Notes: generated by a model from the letters alone, not told the origin. DNA of 64,000 nucleotides from Xanthobacter tagetidis (GCF_003667445.1 NZ_RCTF01000002.1:293502-357501), one strand, 5' to 3'. Numbered from the stretch's first letter, positions 17,866 to 26,846 are shown. A program made the numbers and translations.

Positions 17866-19605
17866 GTGGTGGATACGGTCCTCAAGGACGCGATGGTCTA
17901 TCTCATCGCCGCCGGCGTGCTGGTGCCGCTGTTCCACCGCGCGCGCATCGGCGCCGTGGTGGGCTTCATCGCCATCGGCGTCCTGCTCGGCCCGCACGGG
18001 CTCGGCCGCCTCGCCGCCGACGTGCCGCTGGTGCGCTTCATCACCATTTCCAGCCCGCAGCGGGTGGCGCCGTTCGGCGAATTGGGGGTGATCTTCCTCC
18101 TGTTCCTGCTGGGGCTCGAATTCTCGGCGGCGCGGCTGTGGGCGCTCCGGCGCGAGGTGTTCGGCGCCGGCGCGCTCCAGGTGGTGCTGTGCGCGGCGCC
18201 GCTCGCGGCGCTGCTCTATCTGCCGTTCGGCCATCCCGGCCTGGCGCTGGTGGTGGGGCTGTCGCTGGCGCTCTCGTCCACCGCCGTGGTCACCCAGCTT
18301 CTCGTCTCCGAGCACCGCTCGCTCACCGCCTTCGGGCAATTGGTGATCGCGGTGCTGCTGTTCCAGGACCTGATGGTGGTGCCGATCCTGCTGGCTGTGG
18401 ACCTGCTCGGCCCGCAGTCGGGCGACGTGGCGTGGCTCGCGCTCTCCGCGCTGGGCAAGGCGGCGGCGGCGGTGGTGGCGATCCTGCTTGCCGGGCGCTT
18501 CGTGCTGGCGCCGCTGGTGGCGCTCGCCGCCAGCACCGGGCTGCGCGACCTCATCATGGCGATCACGCTGGTGGTGGTGGTGGGCGCCGCCGGGCTCACC
18601 CACGCCGCCGGGCTCTCCGCCGCGCTCGGCGCCTTCCTCGCCGGCATGCTCCTGTCGGAGACCGCCTACCGGCACCAGATCGAGATCGACCTGGAGCCGT
18701 TCAAGGGGCTCCTGATCGGCGTGTTCTTCGTCACCGTGGGCATGAGCGTCGATATCGCCGGCGTGCTGCCGCATGCCTGGCTTCTGGTGCAGGTGGTGGC
18801 GGCGGTGCTCGTCCTGAAGGTGGCCTTCACCTATGCCGCGGTGCGCCTCATGGGCGCGCGGCGGCCGGTGGCGGCGGAGGCCTCCGTCCTGCTCGCCCAG
18901 ACCGGCGAGTTCGCGCTGGTGGTGCTCGGCCTGCTCGCGGCGCGCCGGCTGGTGGACCCGGCGCAGATGAGCACGCTGGTGACCGCGGTGGTCATCACGC
19001 TGGCGCTGACCCCGCTGATGGCGCGGCTCGGCCGCAGGCTCGGCGCGCGGCTGGAGCGGGCGGACGCGCGCGATCTGGAGGCGCCGGCCGCCATCGTCCC
19101 GCTGTCCGGACATGTGGTGATCGGCGGCTTCGGCCGGGTGGGCCGCACGGTGGCGGCCATCCTCGCGCGCGAGAACGTGCCGTTCGTGGCGGTGGACGCC
19201 GACCCGGTGCGCGCGGCGGTGGAGCGCCGGGCCGGCCGGCCGGTCTATTTCGGCGATGCCGGGCGGCTCGATCTGCTGGAGCGGCTGGGCGGCGACACGG
19301 CCAGCGCCTTCGTCGTCACGCTCGACGCCGCCGGCCCGGCCGAGGGCATGGCGGCCGCGGTGCGGGCGCGCTGGCCGAAGGCGGCTGTGGTGGCGCGCGC
19401 CCGCGACGCCGCCCACGCGCGCCGGCTCGCCGCGCTCGGCGTCTCAGGCGTCATCCCCGAGACCGTGGAGGCCAGCCTGCAGCTCGCCGGCCGCCTGCTG
19501 GAGGCGCTCGGCCTGCCCGAGGAGGTGGTGAGCGCGCGCATCGCCGAGGCGCGCGAGGCCGAGCGCGCGAAGATCGCGGGCGGGAGCGGCGCAGACGGCC
19601 GGTGA
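17866..19605 (+). CDS. CPA2 family K+/H+ antiporter, KefC-like, with TrkA-N domain
   Basis: This 579-residue protein has a membrane region (about residues 1-385) with many helices and the CPA2 signatures GLEFSAARLW, SSTAVVTQLL, LLFQDLMVVPIL and LLAQTGEFALVVLG. A cytoplasmic RCK/TrkA-N Rossmann domain (about 413-520) begins GHVVIGGFGRVGRTV and binds nucleotides or glutathione adducts in Kef systems. Translation starts at GTG 17866, after GGGGGAAGG; GTG 17869 is equally possible. A K+ channel gene follows. No KefF-type quinone reductase subunit is encoded nearby. Confidence 0.88.
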   Translation: MVDTVLKDAMVYLIAAGVLVPLFHRARIGAVVGFIAIGVLLGPHGLGRLAADVPLVRFITISSPQRVAPFGELGVIFLLFLLGLEFSAARLWALRREVFGAGALQVVLCAAPLAALLYLPFGHPGLALVVGLSLALSSTAVVTQLLVSEHRSLTAFGQLVIAVLLFQDLMVVPILLAVDLLGPQSGDVAWLALSALGKAAAAVVAILLAGRFVLAPLVALAASTGLRDLIMAITLVVVVGAAGLTHAAGLSAALGAFLAGMLLSETAYRHQIEIDLEPFKGLLIGVFFVTVGMSVDIAGVLPHAWLLVQVVAAVLVLKVAFTYAAVRLMGARRPVAAEASVLLAQTGEFALVVLGLLAARRLVDPAQMSTLVTAVVITLALTPLMARLGRRLGARLERADARDLEAPAAIVPLSGHVVIGGFGRVGRTVAAILARENVPFVAVDADPVRAAVERRAGRPVYFGDAGRLDLLERLGGDTASAFVVTLDAAGPAEGMAAAVRARWPKAAVVARARDAAHARRLAALGVSGVIPETVEASLQLAGRLLEALGLPEEVVSARIAEAREAERAKIAGGSGADGR

Positions 19606-19668
19606 TTTCCGGTAGGAATCGGCCTTATAGGTGGTGGGCAGGCGGGCACGCGCCCGCGGGAGATGGGC

Positions 19669-20811
19669 ATGGATCACAGGAGTCTGCGCCGGCGGGTGTT
19701 CGACCTTCTGGAGCGCGACGTGCCGGGGGATCGCCTCGCCGACGTGATCCATTTCGGCCTGATCGCGGTGGTGGTCGTCAGCGTCGTCATCGCCGTGCTC
19801 GGCACGGTGCCGTCCCTGGGCCTCAGGGACGGGATCGCGTTCGGCGCCATCGAGCACGCCTGCCTCGCGGTGTTCGTGGTGGAATACCTGATGCGGCTGT
19901 GGGTGGCGCCGGAGCATCCCCTGCGGCGCGGCATGCCCGCGTGGAAGGCGAGCGTCGCCTATGCGTTCACGCCGTTCGCGGTCATCGACCTGCTCGCCAT
20001 CGTGCCGCTGGCGGGCTCGCTGTTCGGCAGCTACGAACTGCACGGGCTGCTGGTGCTGCGCCTGATGCGCTTCCTGAAGCTCGCGCGCTACTCGTCGGGC
20101 TTCAACGCGCTGTTCCTCGCCATCCGGCGCGAGCGCTACGCGCTGTTCTCCTGCCTTCTGATCCTGGCCTCCGGCGTGCTCACGGCGGCGACGCTGATGT
20201 ATCTCGTCGAGCGCGACATGCAGCCCGACCAGTTCGGCTCCATCCCGGCGGCCATGTGGTGGGCCATCACCACGCTCACCACTGTGGGCTATGGCGACGT
20301 GGTGCCGGTGACGGCGCTCGGGCGGGTGATCGGCGGCATCACCATGGTCTCGGGCCTGGTGATGCTGGCGCTGCCCATCGCCATCATCGCCACCTCGTTC
20401 TCGCAGGTGATCGCGCAGCACAATTTCGTCGTCACCCTCTCCATGGTCTCGCGGCTCGCCCCGTTCACCGACCTCGACCCGAAGGCGCTCGGCGCGCTGA
20501 TGCCGGTGCTGCACTCGCGCAGCTTCGACCGCGGCCACCTGGTGGTGCGCAAGGGCGAGAAGACCGGCCACCTCTACGTGGTGCTGGAAGGCTATGTGGA
20601 GGTGGAGCACCCGGACGGCGTCGAGCGCCTGGGGCCGGGCGGGGTGTTCGGCGTCGCTCCAGGCGCGGGGATGGAGCACCTGACGGTGCGCGCCGCCAGC
20701 AAGGCCAAGGTCCTGGTGATCGAGGAGAACGAGTTGCACACCCTGATGGCGCGCCATCCGGTGGTGGTGGCGCGGCTCTCGGGCATGGTGTTCCCCAAGA
20801 CGGGCGCCTGA
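19669..20811 (+). CDS. Voltage-gated-type K+ channel with degenerate cyclic-nucleotide-binding domain
   Basis: This 380-residue channel resembles the Mesorhizobium MloK1 type. It has about six transmembrane segments, an S4-like helix with few charges (LRLMRFLKLARYSSG), and the K+ filter TTVGYGD near residue 205. The C-terminal ~115 residues have the beta-roll of a CNB domain (HLVVRKGEKTGHLYVVLEGY). In the phosphate-binding cassette, however, the FGE motif reads FGV and the usual Arg-Ser-Ala-Thr-Val reads EHLTV, so the cAMP-phosphate Arg is Glu. ATG 19669 fits GGGAG 6 nt upstream better than ATG 19663. It follows the KefC-like gene by 63 bp. Confidence 0.88.
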   Translation: MDHRSLRRRVFDLLERDVPGDRLADVIHFGLIAVVVVSVVIAVLGTVPSLGLRDGIAFGAIEHACLAVFVVEYLMRLWVAPEHPLRRGMPAWKASVAYAFTPFAVIDLLAIVPLAGSLFGSYELHGLLVLRLMRFLKLARYSSGFNALFLAIRRERYALFSCLLILASGVLTAATLMYLVERDMQPDQFGSIPAAMWWAITTLTTVGYGDVVPVTALGRVIGGITMVSGLVMLALPIAIIATSFSQVIAQHNFVVTLSMVSRLAPFTDLDPKALGALMPVLHSRSFDRGHLVVRKGEKTGHLYVVLEGYVEVEHPDGVERLGPGGVFGVAPGAGMEHLTVRAASKAKVLVIEENELHTLMARHPVVVARLSGMVFPKTGA

Positions 20812-20830
20812 CGCGGCGTCGGCGCCGCGC

Positions 20831-21712
20831 CTACTGGGCGGCCTCGGCCTCGGTCAGGTTGTCGAGCCCCTGGATGATGTGGTGCGCGAGCGCGTCGGCG
20901 ATCGGCGAGGGTTCGTGCCGGCTGCGCAGCAGGCCGATCTCGCACGGCGGCAGCGAGGGATAGCCGTCGCCGGTGCCCAGCACCCGCATGCCGGGCCGCA
21001 GCGCCGATTCGGGGAAGACCGACACCGCGAGGCCGGCGAGCACCGCCGCCGAGACCGCGCCGCTGTTGGGGCTGGTGTAGAGCACCCGGTGGCTGCGCCC
21101 GGTGCCGGCGAGGCGCGAGACCGCGAGCGCGCGCCATTCGCAGGTGGTCCGGCCGAGCGCCAGCGGCACCGGCGTCTCCAGGTGCACCGCATGCCGCGCC
21201 GAGGACACCCACATCAGCCGCTCGCGGCGGATCACCTGGGCGTTGCGGGCGGAGGTCTCGGTGTTGGTGATGATGGCGATGTCGATGCTGCCGGCGGCAA
21301 CGCGCTGCGTCAGGTCGCTCGTGGGCTCGCAGATCACCGTCAGTTCCACCGAGGGATGGGTGCGCGAGAAGCGCGCCATGATGTCCGGCAGGTAGCGGTC
21401 GGCATAATCGTCCGGCACGCCGAGGCAGACCCGGCCGGACAGGGCCGTGTCGGTGAAGCTCGAAACCGCCTCCAGGTTCAGCTTCACGATGCGCCGGGCA
21501 TAGTCGAGCAGGCGCTCGCCGTCCTCGGTGAGGCGCGAGGCGCGCCCGTCGCGGGTGAAGATCGGCCGTCCGACCCGCTCCTCCAGCCGCTTCATCTGCA
21601 TGGAGACCGCCGACTGAGTCTTGTGCACCACCTCGGCCGCGCGGGTGAAGCTGCCGGTTTCGGCGATGGCCACGAAGGTCCGAAGCTGATCGGGATCGAG
21701 GAGGATGCTCAT
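20831..21712 (-). CDS. LysR family transcriptional regulator
   Basis: This 293-residue LysR regulator has the N-terminal winged helix (about residues 1-60: LRTFVAIAETGSFTRAAEVV, KTQSAVSMQMKRLEERVGRP) and a two-lobed effector domain from ~90 on. ATG 21712 has GGGAGA 5-6 nt upstream. It is divergent from a DUF1127 gene, with AT-rich palindromes between. In Brucella and Agrobacterium the LysR protein VtlR activates genes for small DUF1127 proteins, so this may be the equivalent pair. That link is by analogy of arrangement, not proof. Confidence 0.88.
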   Translation of the reverse strand: MSILLDPDQLRTFVAIAETGSFTRAAEVVHKTQSAVSMQMKRLEERVGRPIFTRDGRASRLTEDGERLLDYARRIVKLNLEAVSSFTDTALSGRVCLGVPDDYADRYLPDIMARFSRTHPSVELTVICEPTSDLTQRVAAGSIDIAIITNTETSARNAQVIRRERLMWVSSARHAVHLETPVPLALGRTTCEWRALAVSRLAGTGRSHRVLYTSPNSGAVSAAVLAGLAVSVFPESALRPGMRVLGTGDGYPSLPPCEIGLLRSRHEPSPIADALAHHIIQGLDNLTEAEAAQ

Positions 21713-21802
21713 GATTGTCTCCCGGTCGTTTTTTAGGCGCCAGCGCCATCCCCTTGCCGCGCCACGCTCTGGCTGAGCCGGGGTCCGCGCGCCCGTCAAC
21801 TC

Positions 21803-21819
21803 ATCATTATCGATGATAA
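21803..21819. promoter_or_regulatory. Overlapping palindromes, candidate LysR binding site
   Basis: Two nested inverted repeats, ATCAT-N5-ATGAT (21803-21817) and TTATC-GAT-GATAA (21807-21819), lie 91 bp before the LysR ATG and ~150 bp before the DUF1127 gene, in the only AT-rich stretch of the gap. LysR proteins bind imperfect T-N11-A palindromes of this kind. Confidence 0.55.
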
Positions 21820-21964
21820 GTGAGATGAAAAACATTCGCTAGCTTGATTCATTGGTGCAAGGCACAAAGGCGCCACCCCAGCGTGGGCGCGATATCGGGT
21901 GGCTTGGGAGGCCACGGTTTGCCGAGAAGAGGGCGCGCGCCGCCACGCGGTGATGGAGATGATG

Positions 21965-22288
21965 ATGAGTATCCATGGTGAAGTCCGCAGCTCTGCCGTC
22001 GCCCCCGTGGGCGAACTCCTGGCCGCCGTCATGCTCGCCTTCGCGCGAGCGATCGGCGCCGGCGCGAAGGCTGTGGGCGGGATCGGCCGCGCGATGGAGC
22101 GCCGCCGCACCCTCAACGAGCTGGCCGGGCTCGACGATCATATGCTGTCCGACATCGGCCTGACGCGCTCGGACCTGCGTGACGCGACCGCGGCGCCCCT
22201 TCTGTCCGATCCGACGCTGGCCTTGGCCCAGCGCGCCAGCGAGCGCCGGACCTCCGCCCGATTTGCGCGCGGCGCCCGCCACTCCTGA
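21965..22288 (+). CDS. DUF1127 domain protein
   Basis: This 107-residue basic protein holds a DUF1127 (YjiS-like) motif around residues 44-74: RRTLNELAGLDDHMLSDIGL followed by TRSDL. Members of this family influence small-RNA-linked regulation and metal or phosphate homeostasis in some alphaproteobacteria. ATG 21965 is preferred because GGAG lies 6 nt upstream, although three other in-frame ATGs precede it. It is a single gene ending in the strong terminator at 22344. It is probably a target of the divergent LysR gene. Confidence 0.85.
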   Translation: MSIHGEVRSSAVAPVGELLAAVMLAFARAIGAGAKAVGGIGRAMERRRTLNELAGLDDHMLSDIGLTRSDLRDATAAPLLSDPTLALAQRASERRTSARFARGARHS

Positions 22289-22343
22289 GGGCGCAACGCG
22301 CTTGACCCGACCGGCGGGCATGCCCCTCGGCTCCGCCGCGCCT

Positions 22344-22380
22344 GGCCCGCGCCGTCCGCAACCGGCGCGGGCCACTTTTC
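22344..22380 (+). terminator. Rho-independent terminator of the DUF1127 gene
   Basis: A perfect 11-bp GC stem (GGCCCGCGCCG at 22344-22354, CGGCGCGGGCC at 22363-22373) with an 8-nt loop is followed by ACTTTTC on the plus strand. Confidence 0.85.
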
Positions 22381-22512
22381 ATTCGGGTGGGCGATTTTCA
22401 CGTGGCCGTGGGACTAGCGGGCGTGCTTCGGGGCGGGCTCACGGGCGCGCCCCGTTCCCTCCTGGGTTCCCTGCCGCCTGAGCAGCAGCGCCGGCGCGAT
22501 CTTCTGCGCGCG

Positions 22513-23547
22513 CTATTTCCCCGAGCCGCCCGGCTCCCGGGGCTTGGCGCCCGGCTCGCTCGTGCTGGCGCCCGGCGCCGCGACCTTGCCGCCGGCCGGA
22601 TCGGCCGGAGACGGATTCATCATGTCCAGCCAATAGTCCGGGAACGTGTAGCGAGGCCGCTCGTCGTCGGCGCCGGGCAGGCGCGGCGGAAAGCCCTGGG
22701 CGAACATCTGCGCGAAAAAGTCCTGGAACGGCAGGGGGCTGGTGGCGGCGGGCGCCGGCTTGGCGTCGCGCACCGGAGGCGCGGGCGCGGCGGTGCCTGC
22801 GCCGGCGGAAAGGCCCCCCTGTCCCACCTGTCCCACCTGTCCCACTTGCGCCATGGTATTCGCCATGGCGTTCACCACCTCCTGCCAGGCGTTCGCCGGG
22901 CTGCGCGCGGGCGCGGGCGCGGCAGCGGGGGCCGAGGGCACGTACTGCATCATGGAGCGGGCGAAGGCATCGGCCCAGGGATTGCCGGTGGACGGCATGC
23001 GCGGCTCCGGCGCCGAGAAGGCGAGGAAGGCGTCGATCCAGGGGTTGCCGGTGCGCGACGCCGCGGCGCGCGGGGGCTCGGAGCCGGGCATGCGGCTGAG
23101 CATGGCGGCGAGCATCTGCTGCAGGGCGCCGGAGGCGGCCAGCGAGCGCGAGAGCCCGCCCACCGTCAGCGCGGCATAGGCCGGCATCATCTGCCGCACC
23201 ACCGCGACGCCGAGGCCGGTGGAGGCCGCCACCTGGTTGGCGACCGCGCGGCTGACCTCGCCCGGCCCGAACATCGCGTCGAGCGCCTGCTGGCCGGCGC
23301 GCGACAGCTCGGACGGCGCGGCAGGCTGCGCATAGAGCGCGCCATAGGGGCCGTTCGCCATCATCGACATCAGCATGCCCATGGCCTCGGGCGACTGGGT
23401 GGCGTGGCGGAACCCCTCGGCGAAGGCCGGGATCATCGCCTCGGCGGCCGCCTGCGCCTGCTGGAGCGAAAGCCCGTAGGCCCGCGCGAGCGTCTCCATG
23501 CCCTGGCCGCCCTGGGCTGCGGTCAACATGCGAAGAAACTCGTCCAT
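22513..23547 (-). CDS. DUF937 domain protein with low-complexity C-terminal half
   Basis: This 344-residue protein begins MDEFLRMLTAAQGGQGME. Its first ~180 residues are Ala/Met-rich helices resembling DUF937 (AVANQVAASTGLGVAVVRQM, MPAYAALTVGGLSRSL). The C-terminal half is Pro/Ala-rich and contains two copies of a TGNPWxDAF motif and a VGQVGQVGQ run encoded by a 9-bp tandem repeat. No catalytic residues or signal peptide are evident. ATG 23547 is the first Met in the frame; the frame stays open upstream only as a shadow of the KefB gene. Function unknown. Confidence 0.75.
   Translation of the reverse strand: MDEFLRMLTAAQGGQGMETLARAYGLSLQQAQAAAEAMIPAFAEGFRHATQSPEAMGMLMSMMANGPYGALYAQPAAPSELSRAGQQALDAMFGPGEVSRAVANQVAASTGLGVAVVRQMMPAYAALTVGGLSRSLAASGALQQMLAAMLSRMPGSEPPRAAASRTGNPWIDAFLAFSAPEPRMPSTGNPWADAFARSMMQYVPSAPAAAPAPARSPANAWQEVVNAMANTMAQVGQVGQVGQGGLSAGAGTAAPAPPVRDAKPAPAATSPLPFQDFFAQMFAQGFPPRLPGADDERPRYTFPDYWLDMMNPSPADPAGGKVAAPGASTSEPGAKPREPGGSGK
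22818..22844. repeat. Tandem repeat, three copies of CCTGTCCCA
   Basis: Three perfect 9-bp units lie inside the DUF937 gene and encode the repeating Val-Gly-Gln triplets on the minus strand. Copy number could vary by slippage without shifting the frame. Confidence 0.85.
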
Positions 23548-23756
23548 GGCGGCCTCCGTCGGAGCGGGTTCTTCTCGAAGGCCGTTCCGCCGCGGTCCCT
23601 TCGCTCCGACCCATCTCGGCGCGCCGGGCACCGGCCAGGCGCGGGCGGACTCATCCGCCGCCGCAACCTTACGCCATGCTTCTGCCGAAATCACGAATGG
23701 ATAGCAGGAGCATCCGGCCACCTCCGGCCTCCGCGCCCCGGCTGCAGCCTCGCGCC

Positions 23757-25607
23757 TCAGCCGGAGAATTCGGTCTCGTGCGTGAGGATGTCCTGCGCCT
23801 CCGGATTGATCGGGCGCGCGGGCTTTTCGGGCGCGGTGAGCGGCTCGGGCTCCACCTTGCGCTTGGTCCACAGGTCGTCGGTGGCGAAGATGCCCTCTTC
23901 GAGCTGGCGCTCCAGCCGGCGGTGGTCGCGCACCCGGACGTCGGCGATGCGCGCTGCGGCGGCCGGGGCGGCGACGCCCAGCGCCTCCAGCGTGCGGCCG
24001 CCGAAGGCGAGCGCCGATTCGAGCGTCTCGCGAATCTCGAAGTCCACGCCCTTGCGCAGCAGGTCCATGGAATGGACGCGGTCGAAGGCGCGCACATAGA
24101 GCCGCGCGGAGGGAATGGAGGAGCGCACGATGTCGACGATGCGGTTGGCGTCCTCCTTGTCGTCGACGCAGACGCAGATCACCTCCACCTGCTCGGCGCC
24201 CGCGGCGCGCAGCACGTCGAGCCGGGTGCCGTCGCCGTAATAGATGTGCACGCCGAACCGGCCGGCGGACTGGATCATCTCCACGTCGTTGTCGATGATG
24301 GTGACGCTCACCCCCTCGGCCAAAAGGCACTGGGCGACGATCTGCCCGAAGCGGCCGAAGCCGATCACCAGCACCGAGCCGTCCGCCTCCGTGAAGTCGT
24401 CGGGCTCGGGCTCGGGCGGGCCGGTGCGGCGGGCGATCTTGGGGGCGAGGCGCCCCACCAGGGCGAACAGCAGCGGACCGGCGATCATGGTGAGGGCGGC
24501 GAGCGCGATCAAAAGGTCGGCCTGCGGCCCCCTGAGGATGCCGGTGGCGAGCGCCAGCGGAAACAGCACGAAGGCGAACTCGCCCGCCGGCGTCAGCGCC
24601 ACAGCGGCGAGCAGCGATTCGGCCGGGGCGATGTCGTCGTGGCGGAACACGCCGTAGACCACCACGCTCTTGATGCCCACCACCGCCAGCGTGGCGATCA
24701 GCAGCGCGCCCACATGCTCGCCCACCACCACGAGGTTCAGCGACATGCCGACGCTCATGAAGAACAGCGCCAGCAGCAGGCCGCGGAAGCCGTCGAGATT
24801 GGCCTCGATCTCGTGCCGGAAGGTGCTTTCCGACAAAAGCAGCCCGGCGAGGAACGCGCCGAGCGCCATGGACATTCCGGCGAGCTGCATCAGCCCGGCG
24901 GCGCCCAGCACCACCAGCAGCGCCGCCGCCGTCATCGCCTCGCGGGCGCCGGAGCGGGCGAGCACGCGGAAGAGCGGATTGATGAGGAAGCGGCCGAACA
25001 CGACGATGATGCCGATGGCCGCCGCCGCGCCCAGCGCCTGGAGCACCGTTGCGGTGGGGTCGGCGGCCGCCGCCTCCTCCGAGCCCGGCGCCAGCAGCGG
25101 CACCAGGGCCAGCAGCGGCACCACCGCCATGTCCTGGAACAGGAGCACCGAGAAGCTGCGCTGGCCGTAGGGCGCCGCGAGGTCGCCGCGCTCGCCGAGC
25201 AGCTGGAGCGCGATGGCGGTTCCGGAGATCGAGAGCGCGACGCCGCTGACCACCGCCGCGGCGAGACCGAAGCCGAGGCCGAACACGGCCAGCGCCGCGA
25301 ACAGCGCGGTGGTGACCGCGAGCTGCGCCGCGCCGAGGCCGAAGATGTAGCGGCTCATGGACAGGATGTGGGACGGCTTCAGTTCGATGCCGATCAGGAA
25401 CAGCAGCATCACCACGCCCAACTCGGCGACGGTGGAGACCACCGTGGGGTTGGCGACGTTGAAGCCCACCGGGCCGATGGCGATGCCCACCAGCAGATAG
25501 CCGACCACGGGGGAGAAGCCGAGGCGCCGGGCCACCGGCACCGCGATCACCGCGGCGCTGAGAAAGGCCAGCGCCGCAATGAACAGCTCGTGGTCTTCCC
25601 CGTGCAT
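23757..25607 (-). CDS. CPA2 family K+/H+ antiporter, KefB-like, with TrkA-N domain
   Basis: This 616-residue protein has a membrane part (residues ~1-385) with KefB/C signatures such as LLFLIGIELKPSHIL, ISGTAIALQLLGERG, VLLFQDMAVVPLLAL and LTPAGEFAFVLFP. A TrkA-N domain from ~406 (SVLVIGFGRFGQIVAQ, IDNDVEMIQSAG, VHIYYGDGTRLDVLRAAGA) and an acidic tail of ~80 residues complete it. It differs clearly from the KefC-like protein at 17.9 kb. Likely role: K+ efflux that acidifies the cytoplasm during electrophile stress. It is a single leftward gene with a quinone-reductase partner not seen. Confidence 0.9.
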   Translation of the reverse strand: MHGEDHELFIAALAFLSAAVIAVPVARRLGFSPVVGYLLVGIAIGPVGFNVANPTVVSTVAELGVVMLLFLIGIELKPSHILSMSRYIFGLGAAQLAVTTALFAALAVFGLGFGLAAAVVSGVALSISGTAIALQLLGERGDLAAPYGQRSFSVLLFQDMAVVPLLALVPLLAPGSEEAAAADPTATVLQALGAAAAIGIIVVFGRFLINPLFRVLARSGAREAMTAAALLVVLGAAGLMQLAGMSMALGAFLAGLLLSESTFRHEIEANLDGFRGLLLALFFMSVGMSLNLVVVGEHVGALLIATLAVVGIKSVVVYGVFRHDDIAPAESLLAAVALTPAGEFAFVLFPLALATGILRGPQADLLIALAALTMIAGPLLFALVGRLAPKIARRTGPPEPEPDDFTEADGSVLVIGFGRFGQIVAQCLLAEGVSVTIIDNDVEMIQSAGRFGVHIYYGDGTRLDVLRAAGAEQVEVICVCVDDKEDANRIVDIVRSSIPSARLYVRAFDRVHSMDLLRKGVDFEIRETLESALAFGGRTLEALGVAAPAAAARIADVRVRDHRRLERQLEEGIFATDDLWTKRKVEPEPLTAPEKPARPINPEAQDILTHETEFSG

Positions 25608-25801
25608 CCCCGCATTCCTTCGCTGATCGCGCCGGCCCCAATCCCCTTTTGGTCAGCAAGCATGTCCAAACCAAGCCCGTCCTGCGGCCAAGCCAAGGCT
25701 TGCCGGGAGGCTTCGAAAGGTCACGCTGCGTCAGGCCTGCGGCCCTTCTTCGCGCCGGTCCGGCGGCGCCTGCCGGGCGCGTCCCGAAGGCGCGGGCACG
25801 G

Positions 25802-26371
25802 TCACTTCAGCTCGTCGAATCCGCCGGCGAATCCGTTGAGCGACAGCGGCACGCCGATGCCTTCCTCGGGGGTCTGGAAGATGATGAAGATGGCCTGCTT
25901 GCCGGTGCGCAGCCGATTGACCAGCGCGTCGTCCATCACCACTTCGGCGACGCAGCCATTGGGCAGGCAGCGCACGAATCCGGCGCGCCCCACGTCCTGG
26001 TCGTCGATCTTCAGGCCGAGCCCGGCCGGCAGCAGCACGCCGAGCGGCGCCAGCACGCGCAGGAGGCGGCTCTTCTGGTCGGCGGTGTGCAGCACGATCA
26101 CGGTCAGCCCCACATTGGGGCGGTCGTCGGCGAATACCGACTGGAGCAGCACGCACTGCTCGCCCTGGGCGCCGGGGGGCGTGTCGCAGCGAATCTGCCA
26201 GTCGCCGTGCACCGACTTCACCACGCCCTGCGCCGCCGCCGGCCGCGGGGCCGCGATCGCCAGCAGGAGCGCGCCGACGACCAGGAGCAGCGCTCCGGCC
26301 ATTCTGCCTGCCCGCGCCGTCAGGGCTCGGTCCGGGACGATCGGCGGGCGGGCGGGGAAAGTCAGGACCAT
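25802..26371 (-). CDS. Invasion-associated locus B (IalB) family protein
   Basis: This 189-residue secreted protein has a long leader: a hydrophobic segment MAGALLLVVGALLLAIAAP is cleaved probably after AAA near residue 47. The mature part shows the IalB pattern: VHGDWQIRCDTPPGAQGEQCVLLQ, LGLKIDDQDVGRAGFVRCLPNGC and a pair of conserved cysteines for a disulfide. ATG 26371 is chosen because GGAG lies 6 nt upstream. IalB was first tied to Bartonella erythrocyte invasion, but free-living relatives carry many copies with no known virulence role. Confidence 0.85.
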   Translation of the reverse strand: MVLTFPARPPIVPDRALTARAGRMAGALLLVVGALLLAIAAPRPAAAQGVVKSVHGDWQIRCDTPPGAQGEQCVLLQSVFADDRPNVGLTVIVLHTADQKSRLLRVLAPLGVLLPAGLGLKIDDQDVGRAGFVRCLPNGCVAEVVMDDALVNRLRTGKQAIFIIFQTPEEGIGVPLSLNGFAGGFDELK

Positions 26372-26846
26372 CGTCAACTCCGGCAGGGACCCGGCTGCGG
26401 CCGGACGCTTCTGCCTTATCTGAATTTCGTGAACCAATGCCTTAATGCCCTAGCCTTCCTGTCAACAATGGGGCGGCGGGCGTCGCCGATGCCCATAGCA
26501 CGGACCGGGCGCCACCGGTCCGCGAGGAGGCGGCGCCTGCGCGGTATTTTGTCTCTTCCGTGGTAATTAGGTAAGATCCGCGGCTGCGTCAGAGCGCCTC
26601 ACGGGCACCTTAAAACGCAAGACTGCCAACGGCTTGGGCGGGGATCAGCGGGAGGTGGACGGCGGCCGCCTCCAAGGCCTGGGCGTTTTGTCCAATCGCG
26701 CACGATCCGGGCGATTGCAAGGCGCCACCAATTGTGTTTGATGAATTCTAGGGAGAGTGGCTGCCGTCGTCCGGCGCGCTCTCGCAGTGGCAAAAAGACC
26801 GGAAAAAACTCGGCGCGTTTCCGCCGACCAAGGAGAGTTCCAGACC
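26372..26846. promoter_or_regulatory. 475-bp divergent promoter region of ialB-like and coxB
   Basis: No gene is supported. Two short AT-richer patches (26420-26475 and 26550-26630) and TTGTGTTTGATGAATTCTAG at 26730-26749 are candidate promoter sequences for the cox cluster. No confident -35/-10 pair, operator or RNA element was found. Confidence 0.4.

Noticed and set aside
17653..19416. A 587-residue leftward frame opposite the KefC-like gene
   Set aside because: Antisense shadow rich in His, Arg and Gln, with no recognisable domain.
18138..20963. A 941-residue rightward frame spanning the KefC-like and channel genes
   Set aside because: It is out of frame with two strongly conserved proteins and consists of Arg/Gly/Ala-rich low-complexity text.
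23548..25674. One giant 1053-residue leftward protein including DUF937
   Set aside because: The upstream part is an off-frame reading of the kefB-like gene; DUF937 has its own ATG at 23547.
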